The notes under the pieces are model-generated. The model had not been told where the DNA came from, ran no database searches, and saw only the letters and a program-made list of their open reading frames with translations. A program made the position numbers and the translations under genes. Shown piece after piece: positions 24,334-35,348 of a DNA stretch of 64,000 nucleotides (the stretch's first letter is position 1; every line of letters begins with the position of its first letter). The DNA comes from Climacium dendroides (Eukaryota; Streptophyta; Bryopsida; Hypnales; Climaciaceae): contig OX467084.1 of NCBI GenBank assembly GCA_950106755.1, forward strand, positions 38,443,213-38,507,212, given 5' to 3'.

Positions 24334-27300
24334 TCAAAGCTCAGCCCGGGAGTCCAAATCAGCCGGGACGTAGCTGGAATATGCCTTGATGATCTCCTCG
24401 TACACTGCAATTCCCTTGATATACTCCTTTGCATTGAGAAACTGCCAAACGTGAGCAATAGTGCATAATCAGAACTATGTACTCTCTGGAGATTCAAGCA
24501 CAATATTCTTTACCACAGGTGGGCATGGCTAGGCTCCAAAACTCACTTTACTAGTGATTAATGTTCTCTAACAAATGTTAAGCACATATAGCTTAACATT
24601 CTCAACGTTTGTTTATCCATACTCAAAGGCTACCAAGAATGAGGGGAACTAAGAATGTGAAAATAAAGCCTTGTGATAAGAAATAACATGGGAAAGATGA
24701 GGGAGGTTATTTCCATGACAACTATACAAATCTAGGCACAATGGCAGACGCATTTGCCACTATAATTTGAAGCAAGGGAGGTTTCAAGAAAAGTAAGAAT
24801 GTTATGAAAGGCGATCATCAACAGAAAACACTTGAAGATATCTGGCCATGAAATTCATATAAAAAAAAGAGATAATATATGTGAACCTCGTTGTGATCGT
24901 GCAACAAAACAGGTGTGTTGGCCATGGGTGAAAATCCAAAGGCGACGATCCCTTCCTGTCGAACATAGCGCGAGTCTGTAGATGCAGGGAAAATCTCCGG
25001 CTTGCTCATCTTGCCACCAGCTTTTGCAACGGCGTCCTTGAGAAGTCCCCACCAAGGATTCGAATCATCGGCTGCTGTCACTGCCGGGCGGCCGTGCTTG
25101 TCACGAAAATTCACTTTTTCTGCAAACTGTAGAGAATCACTCAAAACATCAGTCTACCAAAACTCAAGTCCAGAAAAAAAATCACAAAAACCTAGACTAG
25201 AAGAGAACCCACCCCCAAAGGCGTTTTAGGAAATCTAGCAGTGTTATAAGTGGCAGCGGTCACATTAAAAGCTGCCTCAAATAGCGTACAATTGGCAGGG
25301 TTTAACATGTCTAGGTTTTGGAAAACACTTCTGGGAGGTTCTACCACTGTTAGAACAAGGGTATCAATACGCCACCATCGATACATCAGAAATAAAATAT
25401 GTAAGCAAGTTCAAAACATGATTGTTTGCAGTCATCACCGAGTAAGTGAAATTCCGAGAAGCGGGAGCCCAATCTTCGTCGATGCAGCGCTGGAGATCAT
25501 CGACATCGCTCAGAGGAGGTACGCGGATGTCAAATCCAGCTTCGGCCTCAGATGGTTGCAGGTTCATAACAAAGCCCTGCACACACACACTTCTAGCCCA
25601 ATTAATTCACTTTACATACAACATGACAGATTCTCACGGTTTAGGATAACCAATCCTAATTGCGATATTCACCTAAGTTTGGCACTAAAAAACTTGCATT
25701 CTAACTCAAAATCAGACTTGAGTCGGTTTGAGATCAATAAAACTTCGAAACCTTATAATTTTTGTATATCGTCTCCAAATAATACAGTTTTTGGTGCATT
25801 AAAACCCTCTTTGATTTGCTAATAATAATACTTAGAAATCTGACCAGTGTAACTATGGTCAGCGCTTGGAACGCCGCAATTAAGTATGGTTATCTTGCAG
25901 GGAGTGCGCGATTACAGAGTATGTCATTAAAGTGGGTTGAGTGTATTACTGTCGGGGTGGGAGTTCCGGCTTTGAGATATGCGGCATTGATGGAGGTGAC
26001 ATCCCCCTCGGCCTTGAGGCCTTTCTTCACAAGGTTGAACTGCTCCTCCCGGAACTTGCTGATGCTGTCCAGGCTCTTGAGCAGATTCTCAAACGCACTG
26101 TTGTCATACAATTTGGAGCCGTGGCCGGGAGCGCCGGTGGTCTTGATCTTCAGCCACCAGGGACACCTCTCGCCGTTGAAGACACGGTAATTCTCCCCCG
26201 GAGATGCTAGTCCTTCGTCGAGGTTCACGCCCACGTTGAGTTTTTTGAAATCCTCTGAGGCGACGAAGTTGCCAGCTCCGTCCACCCCGCCGACTTCCTC
26301 GTCCGGCATGAAGGAGAGGTGCAGGGAGCGCGTGGGGTGGAATCCTTGCGCTTTCAAGTTGCGGATGGCTTCGAGGTATTGCATGCCCACGCACTTCATG
26401 TCCTGTGAGCCCCGGGCGTAGACGTTCCCTTCGTCATCCTGAAACCATATCACAAAGGCATAAGCTAATGTAAAGTCTCCATTCACCATACATTAAGGGA
26501 GAAGTTCCATTCACCATACATGTGAACTTTGAACCTCTTCCAACAAGAATCTTCTAGAAACTTGCACCATCTAAAATTTCGCAAATTTATTTTGTATTAA
26601 GCTAAAAATCAATTGCAAAAAACTAAAGGTCAATAAATCAAGTATTCTCACACTTAGCACAAATCAAAGCTCAACTGTATGGTCAATGGAGCCTCTAATG
26701 TACTGTATGGTTAATGGAATCTCTACCTTAAGAGGATACAAAAACTGTTAAGAGGACCTAATCCAGTGACCCCTGTTACCAGCACTAACTCATCTCTTCC
26801 AAGGCACTTGGTTGACCTTCAATTAGCAAGTTGAGCGTAAGTACTTGGCTAATCGTCTATGGCGTCTATGAATAAACGATCTTTGAATGGAACTACTGTC
26901 CCTTCAATAGTGGTCTACAACCTCCCACTTCGAATGATTCCAAAAAAAAATAATCATACATTGAGCTCAAAAGAGTTTGGATCTTGTACCCAAATTGGTG
27001 TCTCCAGGGAGCTCTACTGAGCGATTTCCAATGACAGCACACTCGTACATATTGGTTAAATTGCTTCTACATAATCGTTAAGTGAAAAGGAAATTAAGAT
27101 GGAGAGAAGAGTAGAGAAACTAGTGAAAACAAATGAAAAGGTTGAGCACATGTACCTCGACGGCAGCGAAGGGCTCATGAATCCACTTGGTTTTCTCCGC
27201 GGGAACGACATCCACATGCGAGTTCAACAGCACGGATGGCAAGGACGGGTCCGTCCCCTTCCACGTGAGCAGCGTGACGGGCTTCCCCTTCACGTACTCT

Positions 27301-27515
27301 AGCGTCCGCGCTTCCAGCCCAATCTCCTTGGCCTGAGCGAACAGAAAATCGACCGGCGGCTGGTAGTCCGGCTCCGGGTGCACAGTGTCGATTCTCAAAT
27401 AGGCCTTGAATCTCCCCACGGGGGTGTCATCACTCAGACTACCATAGCAAGGCGCAAAGGTCACGCACAACGCTATGCAAAATAGGAAAGCAAACGAGTA
27501 GACAGTGGAGCCCAT
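24334..27515 (-). CDS. ACY1: aminoacylase-1-like M20 metallopeptidase, secretory
   Basis: 444 residues from five exons, all phase 0: 27156-27515, 25950-26438, 25439-25576, 24887-25126, 24334-24441. The length fits plant aminoacylase-1 (about 440). The enzyme hydrolyses N-acyl-L-amino acids using two zinc ions. Visible ligand and catalytic motifs are SHVDVVP (H100, D102), ARGSQDMK (D133), MPDEEVGG (E167 catalytic, E168 ligand) and LLHDHNE near 404-409. The dimerisation-domain segment CPWWLKIKTTGAPGHGSKLY is present. Residues 1-25 form a clear signal peptide (YSFAFLFCIALCVTFAP), so the protein should enter the ER and be secreted or vacuolar. Intron 1 (718 bp) carries a dispersed repeat. The upstream leader holds a 298-bp tandem duplication. 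Confidence 0.93.
26490..26935. repeat. dispersed repeat in aminoacylase intron 1
   Basis: The first half (26490-26730) matches 8130-8350 of segmental duplication copy 1 (CTAGAAACTTGCACCAT, AAAATCAATTGC, CTTAGCACA). The second half (26740-26935) matches TOC64 intron 2. This links three loci in the window to one repeat family. Confidence 0.6.
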
Positions 27516-27550
27516 CCTGCAACATGCAGGGATTCAGAATTTCAATCAAA

Positions 27551-28145
27551 AACTTGTCTTGAATTCACAGCAAGAAGAACGTATCCAATTCTAAAAGTAG
27601 CCAGCTTGCATCAGAAGGGGAAGCAAAATTAGCAGGGTACTACTAGGTCAGGCAACCAAGCTTAACATACATCTTCGTCTTCAGAATCACCTAAACCCTA
27701 AAACAATGAAGAATCAACGATTTCTCTGCGGAAAGCGGACGCAAAACTTCAGGGCCGGTTCGTCAGCCAAACTACACTACAGAATGAAATTTCACACCAA
27801 AATGAAAACCCACTTCCGTATCACGTAATGAAACAACACTGGTGCGACAATTTGTCTTGAATGCACAGCAAGCTCATACGCAAACACAACATTACTAAAA
27901 TTAGCCAAACTCGCATTAATAGGGCGGTCTCGAAATTTACAGAGTACTACTAGGTCAGGCAACCAAGCTCGACATGCAGCTTCGACCTAAACCATAAACG
28001 ATGCAGAATTGACAATTTCGAGGCGTAGATAAGAACTAGACAACACAGCGGTGCATCGTAACATGTTGAAGGCCAATTCATCAGCTAAACTACACTGCAA
28101 CATAAAATTCAAAACACAAATGAAAACCTAGTTTCCTAATACAAA
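27551..28145. repeat. 298-bp tandem duplication upstream of the aminoacylase gene
   Basis: Two units start at 27551 and 27849, with shared landmarks CTTGAATTCACAGCAAG or its variant, GTACTACTAGGTCAGGCAAC, a CTAAACC block, TCAGCTAAACTACACTGCA and AATGAAAACC. Unit 2 sits farther from the start codon. A shorter fragment recurs near 28590-28630. Confidence 0.75.
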
Positions 28146-28722
28146 ATTAAACTCCGAAGATGCGAATTCGCTCCATTACACTCCTCAAGATCATTGACGG
28201 ACCCAATTGAAGGCAAATTAAAGAGCTCTGACCTGCAAGGCTGCGGTCGTGATTGATTCTGAGCTGCTGAAGACTTGCAATTGAAGGTCGCCCGAGAATT
28301 GATTTCTCTTCCAGCTCCACCTGATGGAGTGAGTGATCTCTCGTACGTCGAGAAAGAGTTCTCGGGTCCCACCGGAGCACAATTGAGAGGCCAGCACGTC
28401 GAGCAGGGAGTTCAACAAAGGTGGAAAGGGACGGTTGAAATATTCAACAAGATTTCTCTCGAGAACTGATATATGTACGAGTGGAATAGATAGTGATGTC
28501 TGGAATCTTCATAGGATGATTGAATTATGGTTAGTTTCATAAACCAATTTATTCTGTAGAAAGGGTTTTAGACTCCTGCTCTACAGAATTGCAGCAAATT
28601 GAAGGTCAATTTATCAGCTAAACTGCACTGCTACTACTTGGGGATTCACAGATGAGGAGCTTAATAGGCAAGGGTGTTTAAGAATGGTCATCTTTTCTTA
28701 AATTGCTAAACATGTAGAATCA
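28146..28722. other. intergenic between aminoacylase and lectin kinase
   Basis: Upstream DNA of the aminoacylase gene and the 3' flank of the kinase gene. Short ORFs on both strands have no supporting features. Confidence 0.4.
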
Positions 28723-30924
28723 TTAACTGGGTGACGAGACAGGAGAAGGTCCACTTGAGAATGAGAGAGCTGTCTGTGAGAATTCCAACGATCGGTAGAG
28801 TCCAAATGGCTTGGTGTCTGGTAAGGAAGGCATCGATGTAATGGCTACTGTGGATACATTCTCCATGTCTCGTATTTGCTGTAAGATATGTTTCACTTGT
28901 CTCATAGACGGTCGGGCCTTTGGATTAGGAAGGCAACACAATAGTCCCAAACGAAGAAGCTCTACAACCATTGTTTTTTGGACTTCAATGTCCACATCTA
29001 CATATGTTGATTTGGATTCATTGATGTTAGGAAAATCATGAGAATACGAGGGAGAGGGAAGAGTTTGTGTTGGATACTCATATGAAGAGTCATCATGAAG
29101 AGGTATTGATTTACTTGAAAGTTGGAAAGTTTCAAGTAGTCTTGGATCTACCACACTAAGGAGTGACCTAGTTTCATGAGCTCGCCAAACTGAATACAAC
29201 AAAACAAGATCCTCAGGCTCCACTGCCTGCATATCCAGGGGACGCCGTCCGCATACAACTTCAAGCACCAAGATGCCAAAACTATAAACATCCGATTCTT
29301 TTGTGGCTTTGCCAGTGTATGGCATCTCAGGAGCCATATAACCAAGAGTACCTGCTGCCAAAGTGGTTTTGTCCAACTTGTGATGATCCATCAATCGGGC
29401 AAGTCCAAAATCTCCAAGATGGGCATTGAACTCCACATCCAACAACACATTGCTAGACTTAATGTCACGGTGCAAAACAACACTCTGACAATCCTCGTGC
29501 AAGTACTCCAAAGCTTCACACACACCTTCAAGAATGGATTGCCGCATATACAATGGACGTGTTTCTCGTTTACAACATTTGTGGAGCCATTCATTCAGGC
29601 TGCCGTTGGGCATGTAATCATACACCAACAACAACTGGCCTTTCTCTTGGCACCAGCCTTGCAACTGTACCACATTTCGATGACGAATTTGGCTTAGAGT
29701 CGACACTTCAGCAGCAAAAGCGGACTCTGCATGCTTCGACTCGGAGGAATTGATCCGTTTCACGGCAACCAAATTGCCACCTTCCAAACATCCTCTATAA
29801 ACAGTTCCTGACCCGCCACTTCCAAGCAGATTTCTGTCATTGAAGTTGTCTGTTGCCTTGCGGAGCTCTTTGAAGGAGAATTCACGTGGTACACCTAATG
29901 CAGTGTAACGGAGTTTTTTCGATGGCCGAGCAAACCAAGAGATGGACCAGAGAAACCCCAGGACAAAAACTGTTCCGAACACTCCTATAGCGACGCCAGC
30001 CCAATTTCTCCCCTTAGAAAAATGATGAAGCATTTGAGACGAAGGGATAGAATGTGATACCCCAGTGCTGTAGAAGCTCCATGACAAGAGCTCATGGGCT
30101 TCGACATGGTTGACATCCGAGCTTCCCCAAAACGTGAGGTACACGTCGTCTGTCAGCTCGTGGGACATTTTGTAATTGGGAATGAGCAGCAGAGGTTGTA
30201 ACGGTTTCTTCACACCGGGATTCGAACCATTCGCAAGCCGCACTTCCAGTGTCTGTGATGCGCTACTGAAATCAATCCAAGCTGTGAAGATTCTGCCATT
30301 GGTGAAATACCAGCAATGGGAGTCGTTGCCACAGAGGTTGTGAGTATACGCTGGAATATCGTACTCGTACTGGAGGTTTTTAGAGATCCTAAGAAAGTTG
30401 TTACTAGGCTCGTTGTGGTTAGGGTTGTAATCTGTGTCGAAATATAATGCAAAGCCTGGAGGGGTCGTGACAAGATTCTCACTTCGAGGGCTTTTGCACC
30501 CACCGGACCGTCCCATTTGGGACACCAAATCTTGCATTGTAGCGAGGAACGTGCTCTGGAGAAACGCGAAGGCGAATCCGCTCCCATCCCTGGGGTTGCT
30601 GCTGTTGTCCCAAACCAAGCCGTGAGTAGTGAATGCGAATGAGAAAGAGGTGCTGAAAGAAGCCACTCTCCCAGTTGCAATATCCTGAATGCGCACGTTT
30701 TTCCCATACAAGAGCTCCCCGCAAGTCCCTGTGGAGTGCGATTTAGCGCCAGCGTTGATAATGTAGGAACGATTCTCGGGATTGTAGACAGCATCTCCAA
30801 ATGCCATGATATTGTCTTGTGCCGAGAAGGAGGGGAAGTGGAATCTCGTGCCTTCGCCCGCAGCTGAGAGAACGAACGCCAACAGGAGGATGAGTTGTAG
30901 TAGAAGAGTTTTGGATGACGACAT
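28723..30924 (-). CDS. L-type lectin-domain receptor-like kinase (LecRK)
   Basis: Intronless 733-residue receptor kinase, the normal length and structure for the family. Residues 1-23 are a signal peptide. A legume-lectin-type beta-sandwich covers about 26-285 (FHFPSF, FSFAF, GSGFAFAF, ALYFDTDYN), although the usual HVGID-type motif after FDTD is not recognisable. One membrane span lies at about 308-330. The kinase domain, about 363-690, has the glycine loop GSGGSGTVYRG (368-378), K389, E406 in helix C, catalytic HRD (485-487), DFG (505-507) and APE (531-533), so it is an RD kinase with every catalytic residue present. A Ser-rich tail follows. It sits in the plasma membrane; the family acts in defence and stress perception. 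The ligand is unknown. Confidence 0.94.
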   Translation of the reverse strand: MSSSKTLLLQLILLLAFVLSAAGEGTRFHFPSFSAQDNIMAFGDAVYNPENRSYIINAGAKSHSTGTCGELLYGKNVRIQDIATGRVASFSTSFSFAFTTHGLVWDNSSNPRDGSGFAFAFLQSTFLATMQDLVSQMGRSGGCKSPRSENLVTTPPGFALYFDTDYNPNHNEPSNNFLRISKNLQYEYDIPAYTHNLCGNDSHCWYFTNGRIFTAWIDFSSASQTLEVRLANGSNPGVKKPLQPLLLIPNYKMSHELTDDVYLTFWGSSDVNHVEAHELLSWSFYSTGVSHSIPSSQMLHHFSKGRNWAGVAIGVFGTVFVLGFLWSISWFARPSKKLRYTALGVPREFSFKELRKATDNFNDRNLLGSGGSGTVYRGCLEGGNLVAVKRINSSESKHAESAFAAEVSTLSQIRHRNVVQLQGWCQEKGQLLLVYDYMPNGSLNEWLHKCCKRETRPLYMRQSILEGVCEALEYLHEDCQSVVLHRDIKSSNVLLDVEFNAHLGDFGLARLMDHHKLDKTTLAAGTLGYMAPEMPYTGKATKESDVYSFGILVLEVVCGRRPLDMQAVEPEDLVLLYSVWRAHETRSLLSVVDPRLLETFQLSSKSIPLHDDSSYEYPTQTLPSPSYSHDFPNINESKSTYVDVDIEVQKTMVVELLRLGLLCCLPNPKARPSMRQVKHILQQIRDMENVSTVAITSMPSLPDTKPFGLYRSLEFSQTALSFSSGPSPVSSPS

Positions 30925-31123
30925 TGATAGTCTTTAAATCAAAGCAAAATAATCGTCAATCCTCTGCTTCTTGTTGCCGTGAACGCCTAAGGATAATCTG
31001 ATCGCTCTCGGGCAGGGACCTTGCATTTTGACTACAATATCTTCAAAATTAAGTTAATTTGCCGCGCACTGGTCAGATCATGCCATAATTGTCACAGCTT
31101 CTGCACCCAATAAGACAACGCGA
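30925..31123. promoter_or_regulatory. 5' flank of the lectin kinase gene
   Basis: This short space between the kinase start codon and the small two-exon ORF must hold the kinase promoter and leader. No clear TATA box. Confidence 0.3.
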
Positions 31124-31399
31124 CTATTCCTGAAGCCTCTCTCGGTCGATTGTACAAAGTAAATTGGACCATGACCAACTGGCTTCCAGATGATCGCAGC
31201 TCATACATGGTGAATCTGTCAGCTTAATCTTCAAACACGCACATAAGCAAAAGCGAACATCAACGACAAAATTAAGACTAACCCCACAGAAGATCGAGTA
31301 CTTACAACTAGCAGCATAAGTAGAAAAATCCGGCGATATTACAGGCCTACAATCGTGCATGCCACCAGCTGCGCTCAAATTAACTGCGGCGTCAGACAT
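31124..31399 (-). CDS. hypothetical small two-exon protein, 61 aa
   Basis: Candidate gene with exons 31306-31399 and 31124-31215. The donor GTT|GTAAGT and acceptor CTGACAG are both strong, and the 94-nt and 92-nt exons keep one frame to a stop. The start is MSDAAVNLSAAGG and the C-terminal exon includes CMSCDHLEASWSW. I do not recognise it. Base composition is like the neighbouring genes rather than the AT-rich spacer. It could equally be a 5' fragment of a lost gene or an upstream exon of the lectin kinase transcript. Confidence 0.3.
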   Translation of the reverse strand: MSDAAVNLSAAGGMHDCRPVISPDFSTYAASCKYSIFCGVSLNFVVDVRFCLCACLKIKLTDSPCMSCDHLEASWSWSNLLCTIDRERLQE

Positions 31400-33117
31400 G
31401 CGGACAGAAATGGCGAATTGAAGAAGGTGGACATGCCATCGCGCTAGCTAGCGCGTCAATAATCTCGCCGCCTGGCACAGCAAGAATCTTCTTGCAAGTG
31501 AATTCCAGTCCCGGCGCTCGTAGTGTCTGCTCGAAGCGATCGAGTTTCCCTTGTTAAAATAAAATTAACATATAATTTATGGCGCACGTCTGATCATAAA
31601 TTTGGACTTCATTAGCTAGCTAGGACCGCGGCCATTTCAGGTCCTTTCGTAACCAAACTTACGGGAGAAATTTAATTTCAAAACCACAGGCATAACCACA
31701 GTAATTTGAACTAAATTACTACATGACAGATTCTGGAATGCTCGTGATCGAGCCGCTGTCAAGCTGAAATTCCGCCGGAATGGAAGCATTGAAATGTTGC
31801 TGTGCGCATTCAGAAACGAAAGAAGTGAACCAGTGTCCGGCCCTACGACGTGACTCAATTCGCCGCCACCGGTGACTCTCAACTACAATACAATAAACAA
31901 CAATCATCGTGTGTGATCATAACAAGATAATCAGAGGTTGACAAGTAAATGGGAGTTTATATACACTAACTGGAACCTAAAAGCTAAGGTGCAGGTTAAT
32001 ACTACAATATCATTGGTTAATGATATTCTGGCTTATCTAACGAAAGTCATTGACTACTGTTCATATGTACAGGACTTCTGTACAAGGGTTTAACACCCTC
32101 CCTCAAACCTTAATTGGACTCTTTCAATTTGGGTTTGTTGACGCATGAGTAAAGATTGTTGTGCAGCGATTATCGTGTCTTCTTGTCGCTTGGGCTGTGG
32201 TGTAGTGTAGGTCGTTTTTTGATGAGCCGTGGATATAAGTGAACACTGGATTCGGTGGTGAACATTGTGATCGGTGTGGAACGTCTCCGTTGTCCCAATC
32301 TGTTTGTTCGGTGGTGGACTTCGAGAGTGCCCGTCTTCTCCACCAAGCTCGTCATCTGCTGCCGATCTATTGTCGCTTGCTTCTCTTTGTTGCAAGGTCG
32401 TTGGTGAAGGTGGTGATCACTGCGGACAATGGGGCTGCATTTTACTGTTTGGGTTAAGCTTCTATTGGATCGTCGTGGCTGATGTTAGTTTCTATTGGAT
32501 ATGGGATTTTCGTCTGATGTACGTTTTGTACGTTTTGGTGACAGTGTCTGGTTGTAAGTGTATACTAGGATCTAAGTTGTGTAGGGTCGGTGTTCTAGGT
32601 ACAGCATGAGGTGATGGAAAGGTGGTTTGTGGAATCTGTTGCGGGAAAAAAACTTGCGGTGATGTAGTAGAAGTTGAATTGGAAAGAGAACTTTGAAATT
32701 CTTGGAGTGGGGGAGTGGAATTAGGGGTACTTGGTTGGGGAGCTTTGTTGGTGGTGAGTTGTTCATGGATGATGTGATATGGATCCTCCTCAAATGACTA
32801 CTTCATTTCGGCATTCAGATTGGTACATGAGTTTCATCGATAGTCACATCTTGAGACAGCATGATTGTCTTTATTTTAGGGCAGTAGCAGTGATAGGCTT
32901 TTGTGTGTTTATTGAAGCCTATGAGTATACAATTTGAAATCTAGGATTCAAATTTTGAACGTTGATGTTTGAATACCTGCACATGAATTCGTGTTCAAAA
33001 AACACATAAATGCAATATGTTTGGTTGTTTTTCATAGAAGGTTTTTTTCTAGTGTTGTCATACCTAAAATAGAAGTAGGTTTGCGATTTATGAGATAACA
33101 AGTTGACCTGATGGCTT

Positions 33118-33860
33118 CTAACCACATGTTTGATGAAAGTAAACTTTGGTGTAGGAGGCATTGAGTTGTCTCGACAATTGATCAGTTCTTCCATTCAGAG
33201 ATGTCGTTCTGTTGTGGTGTGTATAGCTGCGTGAACTCGTGTTTGATGCCTGAAATTTCATAGAATTGTTTGAATGCGTTGGAAGTGTATTCTCCTCCAT
33301 TGTCAAATCTCAATGTCTAGTTGTTTCCATGCGGGCCTTAAACTTTTGAAATTTAGAAAGGGCTTGGTCTTTAGTTTTGATGAAGCTTAGCCAAGTCCAT
33401 CTATTGAAATCATCTATGAAGGTCACAAAATATTTTGTTCTGTTGTATGATGTGTTTCGAAAGGGTCCACAAACATGACTATGTATTAATTTTAGGGTTT
33501 TTGAACTATAATTGTTGCTCTGATGTGGAAATTTCTTTCTAGCTTGTTTCCCATGGGCACATGTTTCGTAGATGTAATTTACTCTAGGTAGCTTTGGTAG
33601 TCTTGTTGTAGTCTTTAATTGTAATAATCTGTAGAGGGTGTCAAAACTAACATGATCTAATCTATGGTGCCATAATATGGCCTTTTGTATGCTATCATCT
33701 ATTTCTATTGAACAAATTTGGTTTGTGATGTACTGTATTTGAAGTTTGTATAGGACTTTAGAATGTGGTTTAATTTCTTTGTAGAGAATATCTTTGGTTT
33801 TGATGTTGCAAATCAAACTTGTTTTGGACAAAAGGCCATATTCATTATATTGAAACTTTT
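33118..33860 (-). pseudogene. copia integrase fragment, frameshifted
   Basis: The intact part (33310-33831) encodes the zinc-binding pre-integrase segment and the first catalytic Asp context (FVTFIDDFNRWTW). The frame breaks after KFQKFKARMET. The continuing frame holds the second Asp (DNGGEYTSNAF) and the catalytic Glu region (YTPQQNDISEWKN), after which a stop follows. All three D, D, E positions are still visible, but in different frames. Confidence 0.85.
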
Positions 33861-34125
33861 CATAGTTTTATTTTTATCTTTGACTAAAAGATAAACTATT
33901 TTATCTCATTATTAATATGTAACTATTTTTTATAAATAGGTAACAACACCAACTTTTAAAGTTTCATTTAAGAATCACTATTTGAGCATTATTTATTCTT
34001 AGTTTTAATTATTATTTTTATAAATGAATTTATAATATCTAATATTCTGTCTCAAAACTAAATATCCTAGGTCTGCTGGTCTACCAACTAAAAGCAAATT
34101 TTTTTATACCAGAAATGTAAAGAAC

Positions 34126-34254
34126 GTTAGGGATATTTTTTATTTCACCATTGGAGAATTGTACAAGAATAGATCCTTGTCCTATTATCTTATGTGGTTT
34201 ACCTCTTGCAATGTTAGGGATATTTTTTATTTCACCATTGGAGAATTGTACAAG
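34126..34254. repeat. 42-bp direct repeat inside the copia remnant
   Basis: Two identical 42-bp copies at 34126-34167 and 34213-34254, 87 bp apart, duplicate the coding motif VQFSNGEIKN. This is an internal duplication after insertion. Confidence 0.85.
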
Positions 34255-34290
34255 TATCCCATCACTAGTACTTTGGAGAAAAACAAATCA

Positions 34291-34808
34291 TAATAAAAGA
34301 TAAATAAATATGCAAAAGTTTGTTGATTGGTTATTAAATAGGATGCGAAGTGGTTTCTATACATTTTTAGAGATTCAATCTACCATGGCTTGCCATCATA
34401 CAGTGGGTGTGACTCTTCATCACAAGAAGACGCAAACACTAGCTTTTTTCAAAATTACCATTAAACTATACTTTTACAACTTTCGCTTCATATATGATGG
34501 CTCTAAAATATATTGCAATCACATATTCAACTTGTGAAGCCATGAAACCCCTTGAGTTCATTGGACTTGAATTTAGTAATTTTTGACCTATGACATTATA
34601 TAAGATGTTAGAGACAAAATAAAGGTATGAAATTGTAGATACCATTGGAAAAATCTTGTTGTTTCAAGAAAATGATTTCTTAAAACTACCATACTCTAAT
34701 TGTTTTTATGCATTTTAAAACTCCAATAAGTTTAAATCATTCACATAATTAAATAGTCAATGGAAGGTTTATGCAGGGTTTATAAATTTTTTTATTCAAA
34801 TATCCATC
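34291..34808. other. intergenic, upstream of the protamine-like gene
   Basis: AT-rich with no gene. A TTTATAAA sequence about 30 bp before the start at 34809 could be a core promoter or part of the leader. Confidence 0.35.
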
Positions 34809-35348
34809 ATGGCAATCTTTTCACAACGTGAATCTATGCTCCGTAATGCTATGCTTCACCTAAAAGAACGTAGGGGTGCTACTTTTGTACAAATCTGCAA
34901 GCATTTAGAACACCAAGATCAAAACAACACACAATCAGATTGCACAAATAAAAAGTGTCTTTCAAATGCTTTAAGAAGCATGGTAAGATCTAGCAAGGTG
35001 ACAAAAAATAGCTTTAAGTATATATTGAAGGAACCACAAGATCAAATAAAGGTCGAAGAAAAAGCTTCAATACCTAGAAAGAAACATCACAAAATACATA
35101 GAAAGTACTATAAATCATTTTCAAAGCACCGTAGACGTCATCGAAGACATCATAGGAGACGAAAAAGACATCGTAGTAGACAAAGGCATCATAGAAGACA
35201 ACGATACCATAAACAGAAGAATCACAAAGTAGGACATCATAGGAGAAAACATTGCCACAATCGTAAACATCGTAGACAAAGAGTTCATTGTCACAATCGA
35301 ACAAGGATGGTATTCCCATTGCGAATAAGCAATAAAAAAAGATATTAG
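34809..35348 (+). CDS. linker-histone-like (H15) protamine-like chromatin protein
   Basis: 179-residue intronless ORF that I judge real although it lies in an AT-rich desert. Residues 7-73 follow the winged-helix globular domain of histone H1/H5: MLRNAMLHLKERRGATFVQI fits helix 1 and its turn, LSNALRSMVRSSKVTKNSF fits the recognition helix and wing, with a Cys-containing insert between. Residues 90-166 are an extreme Arg/His/Lys tail with HRR and HHRR repeats (HRRRHRRHHRRRKRH), like sperm basic proteins. Male-specific H1 histones processed into protamines are known in the liverwort Marchantia. The likely role is compaction of sperm chromatin. Alternatives are a somatic H1 variant or a pseudogene, but the frame is unbroken and the domain order is right. 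Short 9-12 bp codon-level repeats (catcgtagac-like) suggest the tail grew by slippage. Confidence 0.62.
   Translation: MAIFSQRESMLRNAMLHLKERRGATFVQICKHLEHQDQNNTQSDCTNKKCLSNALRSMVRSSKVTKNSFKYILKEPQDQIKVEEKASIPRKKHHKIHRKYYKSFSKHRRRHRRHHRRRKRHRSRQRHHRRQRYHKQKNHKVGHHRRKHCHNRKHRRQRVHCHNRTRMVFPLRISNKKRY

Larger units (their letters stand above)
31870..34290 (-). mobile_element. decayed, internally deleted Ty1/copia retrotransposon
   Basis: Read on the minus strand: a protease/pre-integrase region (GKPHKIIGQGSILVQFSNG, near 34120-34270), GAG-pre-integrase (LWHHRLDHVSF with CAHGKQARKKFP), integrase core, an integrase C-terminal motif (LIGFNKHTKAYH, then TIMLSQDV) near 32840-32930, a Pro/Thr/Ser-rich linker near 32600-32800, a polypurine tract at 32096-32104 and an LTR beginning TGTTAAACCC at 32095 with a TATATAAA box near 31953. 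Reverse transcriptase and RNase H are missing between linker and tract, and gag and the 5' LTR are absent. Several stops and frameshifts make it inactive. Confidence 0.85.

Noticed and set aside
35074..35319. 81-codon minus-strand ORF under the protamine-like gene, rich in D, V, Y and F
   Set aside because: It is the antisense shadow of the Arg/His codon repeats; the plus strand has a recognisable domain and this does not.
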